A stretch of 64,000 nt of DNA. Origin: Acidobacteriota bacterium. GTDB taxonomy: Bacteria; Acidobacteriota; Terriglobia; Terriglobales; Acidobacteriaceae. Within the stretch, counting starts at the first letter, position 1. Every line of letters begins with the position of its first letter. The DNA lies in contig JAFDVP010000001.1 in assembly GCA_018268895.1 (NCBI GenBank), positions 620,001-684,000 of the forward strand, written 5' to 3'. The notes beneath the pieces were generated by a model. That model ran no database searches. It worked only from the letters and a program-made list of their open reading frames with translations, and was not told where the DNA came from. Below, piece after piece: positions 26,032 through 33,920 of this stretch. A program made the translations under genes and the position numbers.

Positions 26032-27437
26032 CTGCCGTGAGCAACACCGCCCAGAGCCAGAATCCGGACGTCATCGTCGCGGGCGCGGGTGTCGCCGGAC
26101 TCGCCGCCGCCGTGGCACTGTCAAAGGCTGGAGCCCGAGTCATCCTTCTCGAGCGGCGGCCCTACATTGGCGGTCGCGCCTACTCCTACGATCACCCCGC
26201 GCTCGAGGAGACCATCGACTCGCAGCACGTCATCGTCGGCTGCTGCACCAACCTGGTCGACCTCGCGCAACAGGCAGGAATGACCGACACCATTCGCTGG
26301 TACGACGAGCTTACGTTCATCGAGTCGAACGGCGATCGCAGTTTGCTGAAGCCAGGTCCGTTGCCAGCTCCGATGCACCAGGCGCTCAGCTTTCTTAGAG
26401 CGCCGATGCTGAGCCTCGCAGATAAAACTACGGTCGCGTCGGGCTTGCTGCGGTTCCTGCGTGGCTATCCGCAGGATGATGCGGAGAGCTTTGCGTCGTG
26501 GCTGAAACGCACGGGACAGACGGAGCGCGCGATCAGGCACTTCTGGGAGCCGGTTGTTGTCGGCGCGCTCAACGACAACTTCGAGAGCTGTTCGGTGAAG
26601 TATGCGGGTAAGGTCTTTCACGAGTCCTTCCTCCGCTCGCCGCAGGCGGGGAGACTCGGCATCCCCGCTGCCCCGCTGACCGAGTTCCTTTCGCCTATAG
26701 CCACGCTGGCCGAGAGCAGCGGCGTCGACATTCGTCTGAAGTGCGGCGTCGAGTCGATCGCCCAAACCGGCGACGGCGGCTGGGTCGTTCGATCTGGCGG
26801 CGGCGACTATCGGGCGGATTCGCTCGTTCTCGCCACAGACTTTCGCCAGACACACTCGCTGCTCGCGGCGCTGCCTTCCTCCGAAGAGGCGAAGCGGCAG
26901 CGCCAGGCCGGCTTCGAGCGCTTTATCCCTTCACCCATCACGACCATCCACCTCTGGTACGACCGCGACGTCGTCGGGCTCGACCACGCCGTCCTGCTTG
27001 ATACGCGCATCCAGTGGGTGTTCACGAAGTCGCGCATCCGCCGCTGGCCGGCCGAGCGCGGAAGCTACCAGGAGCTGGTCATCAGTGCTTCGTGGGCGGA
27101 GCTTGAGATGGGCAGGGAAGAGATCCTCTCCGCGGCCCTGCGTGAGTTTGAGAACTTTTTTCCGGCGGCTCGTGAGGCGAAGCTGGTGAAGAGCGGCGTG
27201 CTGAAGGAGGCGCGGGCGACGTTTTCGGTCACTCCTGGCCTCGACCGCTTCCGTCCGCAGCAGAAGACGCAGTGGCCGAGACTCTATCTTGCCGGTGACT
27301 GGACGGCTACGGAGTGGCCCTCGACGATGGAGGGAGCAGTTCGCAGCGGGCGTCTGGCTGCGGGTGAGGTTGTGGGTGACCGCCAGCGCTTTATGGCTCC
27401 AGAGCTTCCTGCTACCGGACTGATGAAGTTCTTCTGA
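26028..27437 (+). CDS. hpnE: HpnE, FAD-dependent hydroxysqualene dehydroxylase
   Basis: A 469-residue amine-oxidase/phytoene-desaturase-like flavoprotein. FAD binding is seen in VAGAGVAGLAAAVALSKAGA and the following ERRPYIGGRAYSY, and again at the C-terminus in LYLAGDWTATEWPSTMEGAVRSG (split across the FAD pyrophosphate contact). In the hopanoid route HpnE uses FAD and a reductant to turn hydroxysqualene into squalene. It is last of the coupled unit. No squalene-hopene cyclase (shc) is in the window, so cyclisation must be encoded elsewhere. Confidence 0.92.
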   Translation: MTAVSNTAQSQNPDVIVAGAGVAGLAAAVALSKAGARVILLERRPYIGGRAYSYDHPALEETIDSQHVIVGCCTNLVDLAQQAGMTDTIRWYDELTFIESNGDRSLLKPGPLPAPMHQALSFLRAPMLSLADKTTVASGLLRFLRGYPQDDAESFASWLKRTGQTERAIRHFWEPVVVGALNDNFESCSVKYAGKVFHESFLRSPQAGRLGIPAAPLTEFLSPIATLAESSGVDIRLKCGVESIAQTGDGGWVVRSGGGDYRADSLVLATDFRQTHSLLAALPSSEEAKRQRQAGFERFIPSPITTIHLWYDRDVVGLDHAVLLDTRIQWVFTKSRIRRWPAERGSYQELVISASWAELEMGREEILSAALREFENFFPAAREAKLVKSGVLKEARATFSVTPGLDRFRPQQKTQWPRLYLAGDWTATEWPSTMEGAVRSGRLAAGEVVGDRQRFMAPELPATGLMKFF

Positions 27438-27453
27438 GCCTACCCCTCCCTAT

Positions 27454-27560
27454 TTTCGCAAAATATTCATATCATTGGGTTTAGCGGTGGACCGATTTCG
27501 CAAAATATTGATTACAGGTGACTTGCGGTCAAAATATTGAAAATAAATAAGTTATGGTCC
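27454..27560. repeat. Degenerate tandem repeat with AAAATATT core
   Basis: Three units begin with AAAATATT at 27460, 27502 and 27531. The first two share the 14 bases TTTCGCAAAATATT (27454-27467 and 27496-27509, 42 bases apart); units two and three are 29-30 bases and both end in GGTC. A loose consensus is AAAATATTGAT...GACTTGCGGTC. It is strikingly AT-rich against its surroundings and lies in the gap after hpnE. The rest of that 425-base gap (27561-27862) holds one REP-like element and nothing else I can name. Confidence 0.55.
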
Positions 27561-27793
27561 AAGGAGTCAAGGAGTACGGCGCGGTCGAAACTTCGAGTTG
27601 CCGCCTATTTCTATTTTATCGGGCAGGACATAGCTGATCGGCACTTGAGACAGATGTGATTAGTTCCTTGTTTTGTGTGGTTTGAGCGGTTTTCCAGATG
27701 GTGAGGGTCTTGACAGGAATTGGCGCTCGCCCTGGAATGGCACTTCGTAAGAGAGCTTGGGAGAGTTGTGGCACAACCGGCGAAAAATACGGG

Positions 27794-27819
27794 GATTCCT
27801 CGACTTCGCTCGGAATGAC
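27794..27819. repeat. REP-like element, single copy
   Basis: A 26-base imperfect palindrome, GATTCCTCGACTTCGCTCGG then AATGAC, matching the pattern GATTC(C/T)TCG..TTCG(C/G)TC.GAATGAC seen at three other places in the window. It lies in the gap between the convergent hpnE and DMT transporter genes. Confidence 0.6.
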
Positions 27820-27862
27820 ACTTTCCGTTAGAGGTACTGCAAGGTTTTCAGAATGTGGATCG

Positions 27863-28267
27863 CTAGTGGGAGATGAGGACGACCCCGACGCAGACGAAGA
27901 GGACGGCAAGCCAGCGGCGGCGGTCGACGTTCTCGCCGAGGACGAGCTTTGCGCAAATCGCGTTGCCGATGTAGGTGAGCGAGGCGATGGCCGGAGCGGC
28001 CAGCGACAGGTCGACGATGGAGAGTGCCCAGAGCATGGCGAAGAAGTTCAGAGCCATGCAGAAGGCCCCGATGAGGAACTTGGGGCTTGCGAGGACGGCC
28101 TTGATGGGGCCGAGGAAGCCTTTAAGTCCGGGGCCGGTGCGGAGATTGTCGAGGTCGCCGAGGTCGCGCATGGCCGAGGCGATCAAGACCTCACCGGCGA
28201 TGGCGAGTGCGGCGACAAAGGCAATGGCGCTCCACTGGCGCAGAAGGTCGGAGGAGTGAAAGATCAT
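27863..28267 (-). CDS. Half-size DMT/EamA-like membrane transporter
   Basis: A 134-residue protein with four hydrophobic segments, e.g. IAFVAALAIAGEVLIASAM, FLIGAFCMALNFFAMLWAL, APAIASLTYIGNAICAKLVL and WLAVLFVCVGVVLI. This is one EamA-type four-helix unit like EmrE or ArnE/ArnF. It overlaps the preceding half-transporter gene by four bases (ATGA), so the two are likely made together and pair as a heterodimer. Substrate unknown. Position between hpnE and hpnJ suggests a lipid-linked or sugar substrate, which is inference only. Confidence 0.75.
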   Translation of the reverse strand: MIFHSSDLLRQWSAIAFVAALAIAGEVLIASAMRDLGDLDNLRTGPGLKGFLGPIKAVLASPKFLIGAFCMALNFFAMLWALSIVDLSLAAPAIASLTYIGNAICAKLVLGENVDRRRWLAVLFVCVGVVLISH

Positions 28268-28704
28268 CGTCCGGCTCCGGAGTCCATGAGGCCGAGCTCG
28301 TGGGGTTCGTCGGGGTGCTCGGTGCGCGAGGGCCCCCCGGCGACGAAGCCGACGGCGCAGACGATGAGCAAAATTCCCGCCCAGCGATAGAGGGAGAGGT
28401 GCTCGTGCAGCCAGAAGCGGCTTAGCAGGGCGACGACGACGTAGCCGAACGCAGTGGCGGGCATGACGAAGGTCAGGTCGGCCCAGGAGAGCGCGGTCAT
28501 ATAGCTGGCGAAGAAGCCGATGAGCAGGACGATTCCCGAGATAACGTAGGGGTTGAAGAGCGCGCGCCAGAGGAGGCCGAGATGCTGCATATCCACTGCG
28601 CCAACCTGCGCCATGCCGCGGGAGAGAAGGGTGTCTCCCACGGATGCAGTGAGCATGATGGTGATGAGGATGGCGTACTGCGAGGGCTTGAGGGTGTGCT
28701 TCAT
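28264..28704 (-). CDS. Half-size DMT/EamA-like membrane transporter
   Basis: A 146-residue partner of the downstream gene with four hydrophobic segments (YAILITIMLTASVGDTLL, YVISGIVLLIGFFASYMTAL, LTFVMPATAFGYVVVALLS, WAGILLIVCAVGFVAGG) and a polar C-terminal tail. The conserved proline/threonine helix (FVMPATAFGYVVVALL) is typical of EamA units. It has no Glu in the first helix as in EmrE, so multidrug/H+ antiport of the EmrE kind is doubtful. It is first in the two-gene unit and lies 140 bases after the secreted protein gene. Confidence 0.75.
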   Translation of the reverse strand: MKHTLKPSQYAILITIMLTASVGDTLLSRGMAQVGAVDMQHLGLLWRALFNPYVISGIVLLIGFFASYMTALSWADLTFVMPATAFGYVVVALLSRFWLHEHLSLYRWAGILLIVCAVGFVAGGPSRTEHPDEPHELGLMDSGAGR

Positions 28705-28807
28705 AAAAGAGACTGGCCGCGCGATCTCATGCGAGATGCGCGGCCTGTATCAAGGGTATCAAACGGAGGCCAAGAGATGAGAGGGGTGGCGCTCCGTGCG
28801 AAAAGCA

Positions 28808-28833
28808 GATTCCTCCGCTTCGGTCGGAATGAC
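28808..28833. repeat. REP-like element, single copy
   Basis: GATTCCTCCGCTTCGGTCGG then AATGAC, a second imperfect palindrome of the same family as that at 27794. It lies between a DMT transporter gene and the 3' end of the secreted protein gene. Confidence 0.55.
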
Positions 28834-28844
28834 AACTTTAAGAA

Positions 28845-29555
28845 TTAGGGCTTGGTGATCTTCAGGTTGCTGACGGTGGCATCGGTGTTGTGGGCGAAGC
28901 GGATTCCATAAATGCCATCGGTGGACTTGAGCTTGCCTGCGGTGACGAGGTCGGATTTGGGGAAGGTCTTTACGGTGGTTCCGTTGATGATGCAGGAGAC
29001 GGTGTCGCCCTTGACCTGCATGGCGATCTCCTGGGTTACCGGCTCGCCGACTGCGGCGGCCTTGTGAACGGCGTCATTAGCCTCGCGGCGGCCGTTGAGC
29101 TGGAAGGCTTCAGGGCCGAAGCCGCGGACGATGAAGTTGCCGTTGCCGTAGGCGGCGCAGTAGATGTAGCTCTGGTCGGCGGTGCCGAGGCCGTTGCCCG
29201 CGATGACGATGCCGTAGGGATGCGGGTGGGTGTTGAGGTTCATGAACTTCGGTTCGGTGAAGGTAGCCGAGACGGTGTAGTCGCCCTTGGCGACGTTCTT
29301 CGGGTTCCAATAAGTGATAGCTGGGCCGGTGGTGACGTGGAGGACGTGGCCCTCTTCGGAGAGCTTCGCATCGGCCACGGTCTGACCAGCCTTCTCGGCG
29401 TCGGCGTCAATCTTGCCTTCCCAGCCTTTGACGGTGATGCCTCCGCCGGCGACCTTGCGGTTGGTCTCGGGGGTTTCCTGCTGCGCGAGGAGCGTGGTGG
29501 AGACGAAGGTACAGGCCAGAGATGCGGCGAGGGCGTAGCGAAGAACAGAGCGCAT
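28845..29555 (-). CDS. Secreted protein with concanavalin/LamG-like fold, unknown function
   Basis: A 236-residue exported protein: signal peptide (MRSVLRYALAASLACTFVSTTLLA) and then a beta-rich body. Segments such as GDYTVSATFTEPKFMNLNTH, YGIVIAGNGLGTADQSYIYC, VTQEIAMQVKGDTVSCIING and GIYGIRFAHNTDATVSNLKI resemble carbohydrate-binding laminin-G-like/DUF1080 domains. No catalytic residues can be named. AGGAGA lies before ATG 29555. It is downstream of hpnJ on the same strand (gap 145 bases). A role in surface glycan binding is possible but unproven. Confidence 0.75.
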   Translation of the reverse strand: MRSVLRYALAASLACTFVSTTLLAQQETPETNRKVAGGGITVKGWEGKIDADAEKAGQTVADAKLSEEGHVLHVTTGPAITYWNPKNVAKGDYTVSATFTEPKFMNLNTHPHPYGIVIAGNGLGTADQSYIYCAAYGNGNFIVRGFGPEAFQLNGRREANDAVHKAAAVGEPVTQEIAMQVKGDTVSCIINGTTVKTFPKSDLVTAGKLKSTDGIYGIRFAHNTDATVSNLKITKP

Positions 29556-29700
29556 AGAGAGATCTCCTGAAAGCAAGGTGGTATGCGGGGTAAGTATACG
29601 GCTTACAGGTTACGGCGATTCAAAGCTTTGGACGTTGCAAAAGCAAACCGGCGATCACAAAAGTGACCGCCGGAGTGTTTTGTGATCTGAATGTGGAGAC

Positions 29701-31179
29701 TTACGCGTTCATGCTGACAGATTCCTGCTGTTTCAGCGCCTTTTCTTCGGCTTTGGCGCGGGCTGCCTTATTGCGCTGGGCCCGAAGTTTCATGAACGAT
29801 TTGGCCTCGACGTAGAGACGTGGAACGTCGCGGTTGACGATGGCCTTCCAGACGACGCGGAACGCGGCCTTGGGGCGGAAGTAGTATTCGTCGTAGAACT
29901 TGTGCACCATCTCCATGACGTACTCGGTGGGCAGGCCCGGGTATTCGATATGCGCCATCTGGTGACCGCCGCCGTCCTCCATGTTCTCGTTGGTAATGAA
30001 GTTGTTGCGCTTGGCGAAGTCGTAGAACTCGGTGCCGGGGTAGGCGTGGGCGACGGAGACCTGGATCGTCTCGCAGTCCAGCGTCTTGGCGAAGTTGATG
30101 GTGTTGCGGATCGACTCCTTCGTCTCGCCCGGCAGGCCGAGGATGAAGTCGGCGTGGATGATGAGGCCGAGGTCGTGGCAGTCCTTCACGAAGTCGCGGG
30201 CGCGCTCGACGGTGGCGCCCTTCTTGATGTTCTTGAGGATCTGCGGATCGCCTGACTCGAAGCCGACGATCAGCAGGCGGCAGCCGGCCTCCTTCATGGC
30301 CTTCAGCGTATCGCGGTCGGTGGTGACGCGCGAGGTGCAGGACCAGGTGATGCCGAGCGGCTTCAGCTTGGCGCACAACTCAATGGTGCGGGCCTTCTGA
30401 ATGTTGAAGGTGTCGTCGTCGAAGAAGAACTCTTTGACGTGCGGAAAGTTTTCCTTGGCCCACTTCATCTCGGCCGCCACATCATCTGTAGACCGCTTGC
30501 GCCAGGCGTGGCCCGAGAGCGTCTGCGGCCAGAGGCAGAAGGTGCACTGCGCCGGGCAGCCGCGCGTCGAGTAGAGCGAGATGTACGGGTGCAGCAGGAA
30601 GGGCACGTTGTAGCGCGTCACGTCCATGTCGCGCTTGTAGATCTTGGTGGCCCAGGGCATGGCGTCCAGGTCCTCGACCTGCGGGCGGTCGGGGTTGTGC
30701 TGGATCGTGCCGTTCGCGTCCTTGTAGCTGATGCCGAGGATCTCGTTCAACGGTTTACCGTTGGCGTACTCGACGACGGAGAAGTCGAACTCGCGGCGGC
30801 AGACGAAATCGATGACGTTGCATTCGTTGAGAGCGCGGTCGGGATCGGTGGTGACCGGCGGCCCGACGAAGGCGATGCGGATGGAGGGGTTGGCCTTTTT
30901 GATGGCCTGGGCGAGGGCGTGGTCGCCCGACCAGCCTACGGTCGAGGTAAAGAGCACCAGGAACTCATAGCCCTTCGCGATCTCGATCGTCTCGTCGGCC
31001 GAGACATGGTGCGGCGGGGCGTCGAGCAGGCGCGAGCCCTCGAGCATTCCGGCGGGATACGCCAGCCATACCGGATACCAGTAGGATTCGATCTCGCGAG
31101 TCGCGGGCCAGCGGGAGCTGGCGCCGCCGTCAAAATTTTCAAAGGAGGGCGGGTTCAGGAACAGTGTCTTTAGGGGCAT
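29701..31179 (-). CDS. hpnJ: HpnJ, B12-binding radical SAM protein of hopanoid biosynthesis
   Basis: A 492-residue radical SAM enzyme. The N-terminus reads KTLFLNPPSFENFDGG and WYPVWLAYPAGML, very like HpnJ; residues about 30-160 are a cobalamin-binding-type domain; the radical SAM cluster motif is CPAQCTFC near residue 210, followed by FFFDDDTFN and GFESGDPQILKNIKKG. HpnJ is needed to turn bacteriohopanetetrol glucosamine into the cyclitol ether head group. The C-terminal 30 residues are Lys/Ala/Glu-rich. It is not next to hpnI/hpnK here; the other hopanoid genes (hpnCDE) are 2.3 kb away on the opposite strand. GAGGGTAA lies before the ATG. Confidence 0.85.
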   Translation of the reverse strand: MPLKTLFLNPPSFENFDGGASSRWPATREIESYWYPVWLAYPAGMLEGSRLLDAPPHHVSADETIEIAKGYEFLVLFTSTVGWSGDHALAQAIKKANPSIRIAFVGPPVTTDPDRALNECNVIDFVCRREFDFSVVEYANGKPLNEILGISYKDANGTIQHNPDRPQVEDLDAMPWATKIYKRDMDVTRYNVPFLLHPYISLYSTRGCPAQCTFCLWPQTLSGHAWRKRSTDDVAAEMKWAKENFPHVKEFFFDDDTFNIQKARTIELCAKLKPLGITWSCTSRVTTDRDTLKAMKEAGCRLLIVGFESGDPQILKNIKKGATVERARDFVKDCHDLGLIIHADFILGLPGETKESIRNTINFAKTLDCETIQVSVAHAYPGTEFYDFAKRNNFITNENMEDGGGHQMAHIEYPGLPTEYVMEMVHKFYDEYYFRPKAAFRVVWKAIVNRDVPRLYVEAKSFMKLRAQRNKAARAKAEEKALKQQESVSMNA

Positions 31180-31241
31180 GATCTTACCCTCAATTTTACC
31201 ATTCAGTTACGCCGAATGGGGGGCTAATTGGGGGTTTTCAG

Positions 31242-31562
31242 CTATGGTTCCAGCGCGCTCGATGTGGCCGTAACCTGATTGTTTTGATCGAAGAAGACCA
31301 GCCAGTACCTGTGATTGAGGGGAGCGAAGGAAGACCGGTAGATAAACAGATGGTCGCAGTCGGGTGTCACCACGGTGTCGAAGGCCTCGCAGGACTTCTG
31401 AATCTGCTTCGGGTCACCCATCAGGTGGCGGATATCTGCTTCGCTGGATTGAGCGCGGATTGCGGGGAAGTCGGCGTCGATGCGCCAGTCGCGAATGACT
31501 CCGGCGGAGGCCACGCCTGCGGCGACGACGACGAAAACGGCGGTGAGCGCTCTCCAGTTCAT
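31242..31562 (-). CDS. Small exported or membrane-anchored protein, unknown
   Basis: A 106-residue protein with an N-terminal hydrophobic segment (LTAVFVVVAAGVASAGVI) that is a signal peptide or anchor, then a small domain with EADIRHLMGDPKQIQKSCEAF and FIYRSSFAPLNHRYWLVFF. The EADIRHLMGDP segment recalls the helix and GxP turn of small outer-membrane assembly lipoproteins (BamE/SmpA-like), but there is no lipobox and the match is weak. Its ATG overlaps the stop of the TolC-like gene (ATGA), so it is translated with that channel. Confidence 0.7.
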   Translation of the reverse strand: MNWRALTAVFVVVAAGVASAGVIRDWRIDADFPAIRAQSSEADIRHLMGDPKQIQKSCEAFDTVVTPDCDHLFIYRSSFAPLNHRYWLVFFDQNNQVTATSSALEP

Positions 31563-32890
31563 TTTGGTTTGGATGCGTCCAGTGGCTGAGACTTTGCTGA
31601 GGATTTCAACCAGTTTTCCAGTCCACCGTTGGCATGAAGAAGATCGATCTGTGTCTGGCGGAGCTGGAGGTCGGCGTCCAGATAGTCGAGATAGCGGGCA
31701 CGCTCCTGAATGCGCGCGTTCTGTTCTTCCTTGGGGGTAACGGGTTGGCCGCCGGGGCTGCCGTCGCGAAGTTGAATGCGCACGACGTCAATCTGGTTCT
31801 CAGCCAGTTCGCGTTCAAGCGAGGCGACTTCGGTGCGTGCCTGAAGCTCGCGGAGGGCATTGCTGATCTTGTGGCGGCCCTCAAGGAACTGATTGCGTGC
31901 CTGGTCTGCCTCGTGCAGGCTGCGCTGCGCTTCTGCGAGAGATTCGCGGGCCCTGGCGCGTTTCGTCAGGTCGAAGATGGGAAGGTTGAATTGCAGGCCT
32001 ATCTGGATATTGTTGTAGTTCTTGAAGCTGCCTGGCCGGTAGTAGTCGGCGTAGTTGTTGAAGCTGGCGAGCCGGCTGTACTGCATGCCAAGGCCAATCT
32101 GCGGGCGGTAGAGCTTGCGGGTGTCGCCAAAGGCGGTCTGCAGCTTCGACTCGGCGGCGGCATAGGCTCCCTGAATCGACTCGGGGAGCACAGCGTCCTT
32201 TACGGGGGCGCTGTCGAAGGGGTCCAGCGGAGGAATGCTCGTGTGCTCCGTGATCAGGCCATCGGCGGGAAGTCCAGTCAGTCGGGCGAGGTGGTCGCGC
32301 TGGTTGCTGGCATCGTTTTCAAGGTGAATCTGGCGAAGCCGCAGGTTCGCTGCCGTGAGCTTTGAGCGCGTAAGCTCCACCTGCGTGTCCTGTCCGGCGT
32401 CCAGGCGCTGCTGAACGATCCTTGTCAATGCAGTGGCAAAGCCCGATTCTTCCTCCGCTGCCTTGAGGCGCTCCAGGTCGGCGTCGAGCGCGATATAGGT
32501 TGTGACGGCGTCTTCCATCACCTGCTGCCGCACATCGTTCAGGTTGTGATTGGCGGCATCCAGTCCAGACCGCGCGGCGCGAATGTAGTTGCGCTGAGAT
32601 TGATCGAAGATGAGCGACTGCGCATTGACGTTGAAGAGCGATGGTGCGCCGAAAGGGAAGCCGTAGGTATATCCCAGTCCGGAGCCGACGCTGAAGGTGG
32701 GGACGTAGACGTCTGTCGTCTGCTGGAGCGTCGCCTGCGCCCGCTCCACTTCGGCTTGCGCTGCCAGCACACGGGGGCTGTTTTTGAGCGCAAGATCCAC
32801 CGCGGTCGTCAGAGATATCTGTGCCGAGGCAGGCGCGGCCGTCGTTACGACGAGTGCTGCCGAGGCAAGAAGATGTCGAAGGCTCATCAT
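31559..32890 (-). CDS. TolC-family outer-membrane efflux protein
   Basis: A 443-residue outer-membrane factor: signal peptide (MMSLRHLLASAALVVTTAAP, cleaved near ASA-Q), then ISLTTAVDLALKNSPRVLAA, the classic start of TolC proteins, followed by two copies of the helical-barrel repeat (second one begins AYAAAESKLQTAFGDTRKLY and includes the PIFDLTKRARARESLAEAQR stretch). It forms a channel through the outer membrane for an adaptor-linked pump. ACAGGA lies before ATG 32890; upstream in-frame starts lack one and bury the signal. It follows a TPR protein and an HlyD adaptor gene; no pump gene is adjacent. Confidence 0.88.
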   Translation of the reverse strand: MMSLRHLLASAALVVTTAAPASAQISLTTAVDLALKNSPRVLAAQAEVERAQATLQQTTDVYVPTFSVGSGLGYTYGFPFGAPSLFNVNAQSLIFDQSQRNYIRAARSGLDAANHNLNDVRQQVMEDAVTTYIALDADLERLKAAEEESGFATALTRIVQQRLDAGQDTQVELTRSKLTAANLRLRQIHLENDASNQRDHLARLTGLPADGLITEHTSIPPLDPFDSAPVKDAVLPESIQGAYAAAESKLQTAFGDTRKLYRPQIGLGMQYSRLASFNNYADYYRPGSFKNYNNIQIGLQFNLPIFDLTKRARARESLAEAQRSLHEADQARNQFLEGRHKISNALRELQARTEVASLERELAENQIDVVRIQLRDGSPGGQPVTPKEEQNARIQERARYLDYLDADLQLRQTQIDLLHANGGLENWLKSSAKSQPLDASKPK

Positions 32891-32945
32891 GCGTCCTGTG
32901 GTGCTCATGCGGTGCCGGGTCGTGTTTATGGTATCGCCTTTCACG

Positions 32946-33917
32946 TCAGGCACCCTGCGTGGCCTTGAGTGCTGGAGGGTATTTCGAGGCCAGGGCAAGA
33001 GCGGCCGCGTACTCGCGCCTTGCGGCCACAATGTCGCCGCGTTGCTTCAGTAGATCGCCGAGTTGCAGATGCACCTTGAATGCGGGAGCGTCATCGGTCT
33101 TCGCGGCGGAGCCCAAATACTCGCGCAGGCTGCGCTCAGCCATGTCGGTCTGGCGATGCAGGTCGGTCAGAATGCTTGCCGCATCGACCAGCGCCGCGCT
33201 TTTCGGGCGGTTGGCCTCGATGCTGGTTTGCACGGCCGTTACCGCCTTTTCCGGCTGCGCGTGCTGCTGGTAGAACAGGGCAAGATCGACCCACGCGTCC
33301 GGCGTCCTGGCGGCGGCAATAGCGCTTTTGAACTCTGCCTCGGCCGAGGCCTGATCGTTCTTCTTTTGCGCAATCTGTGCCAGCAGACGGTGTCCTCTCG
33401 CCGCTGAGCGCGGAAGCAGTTGACCTGCGAGTGTCTGGGCCTTGTCCAGACCTCCGCCGACGATGGCCGGCGCGTTGACATAGAACTGGCCGAGATCGCT
33501 CATGGCGGCGACGTTCGATGGATCGAGCTGGATGGCGCGTTCAAAGGCAAGGTGGACTTTTTTTGCGATCGTGAAGGCGCTGACCATGTTGGCCTGAGAG
33601 GCCTTGAGGCCATAGGCGCGGCCAAGCCACAACTGGTGTGTCGAGTTGGATGCGTCGTCCTGCGTGGCAAGCTCGCACTCGCGCACGGCAGCGTCGCCCA
33701 TGTCCTGCGCATAGTAGACCCGGCACAGAAGCTGGTGGGCCAGGGCGTCGTGAGGCTGCGAGGAGAGAGAACTGGTAAGCATCGCGGCGGCTTCGTCGAC
33801 ACGGCCCTGGTTCAGCAACTGAAGGGCCTGTCGGTTGTCGGCGTGCAGCGCGGGAGCGCCAACTGCGGCGACGAGAAAAAGCAGGGCCCGCGTGATGAGA
33901 GGAGAGCGCAATGCCAT
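32946..33917 (-). CDS. Exported TPR-repeat protein
   Basis: A 323-residue protein with a signal peptide (LITRALLFLVAAVGAPALHA) and at least five TPR-like helical hairpins (QALQLLNQGRVDEAAAMLTS, DALAHQLLCRVYYAQDMGDA, HLAFERAIQLDPSNVAAMSD, ASAEAEFKSAIAAARTPDAW, DIVAARREYAAALALASKYP). It is probably a periplasmic scaffold. It lies between the HlyD-type adaptor (3 bases upstream) and the TolC channel (55 bases downstream), so it likely belongs to the same export assembly. Function beyond that is unknown. Confidence 0.8.
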   Translation of the reverse strand: MALRSPLITRALLFLVAAVGAPALHADNRQALQLLNQGRVDEAAAMLTSSLSSQPHDALAHQLLCRVYYAQDMGDAAVRECELATQDDASNSTHQLWLGRAYGLKASQANMVSAFTIAKKVHLAFERAIQLDPSNVAAMSDLGQFYVNAPAIVGGGLDKAQTLAGQLLPRSAARGHRLLAQIAQKKNDQASAEAEFKSAIAAARTPDAWVDLALFYQQHAQPEKAVTAVQTSIEANRPKSAALVDAASILTDLHRQTDMAERSLREYLGSAAKTDDAPAFKVHLQLGDLLKQRGDIVAARREYAAALALASKYPPALKATQGA

Positions 33918-33920
33918 AGC

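Noticed and set aside
27554..27637. 27-codon ORF starting MVQGVKEYG after the tandem repeat
   Set aside because: Too short, no ribosome binding site at a proper distance and no recognisable product.
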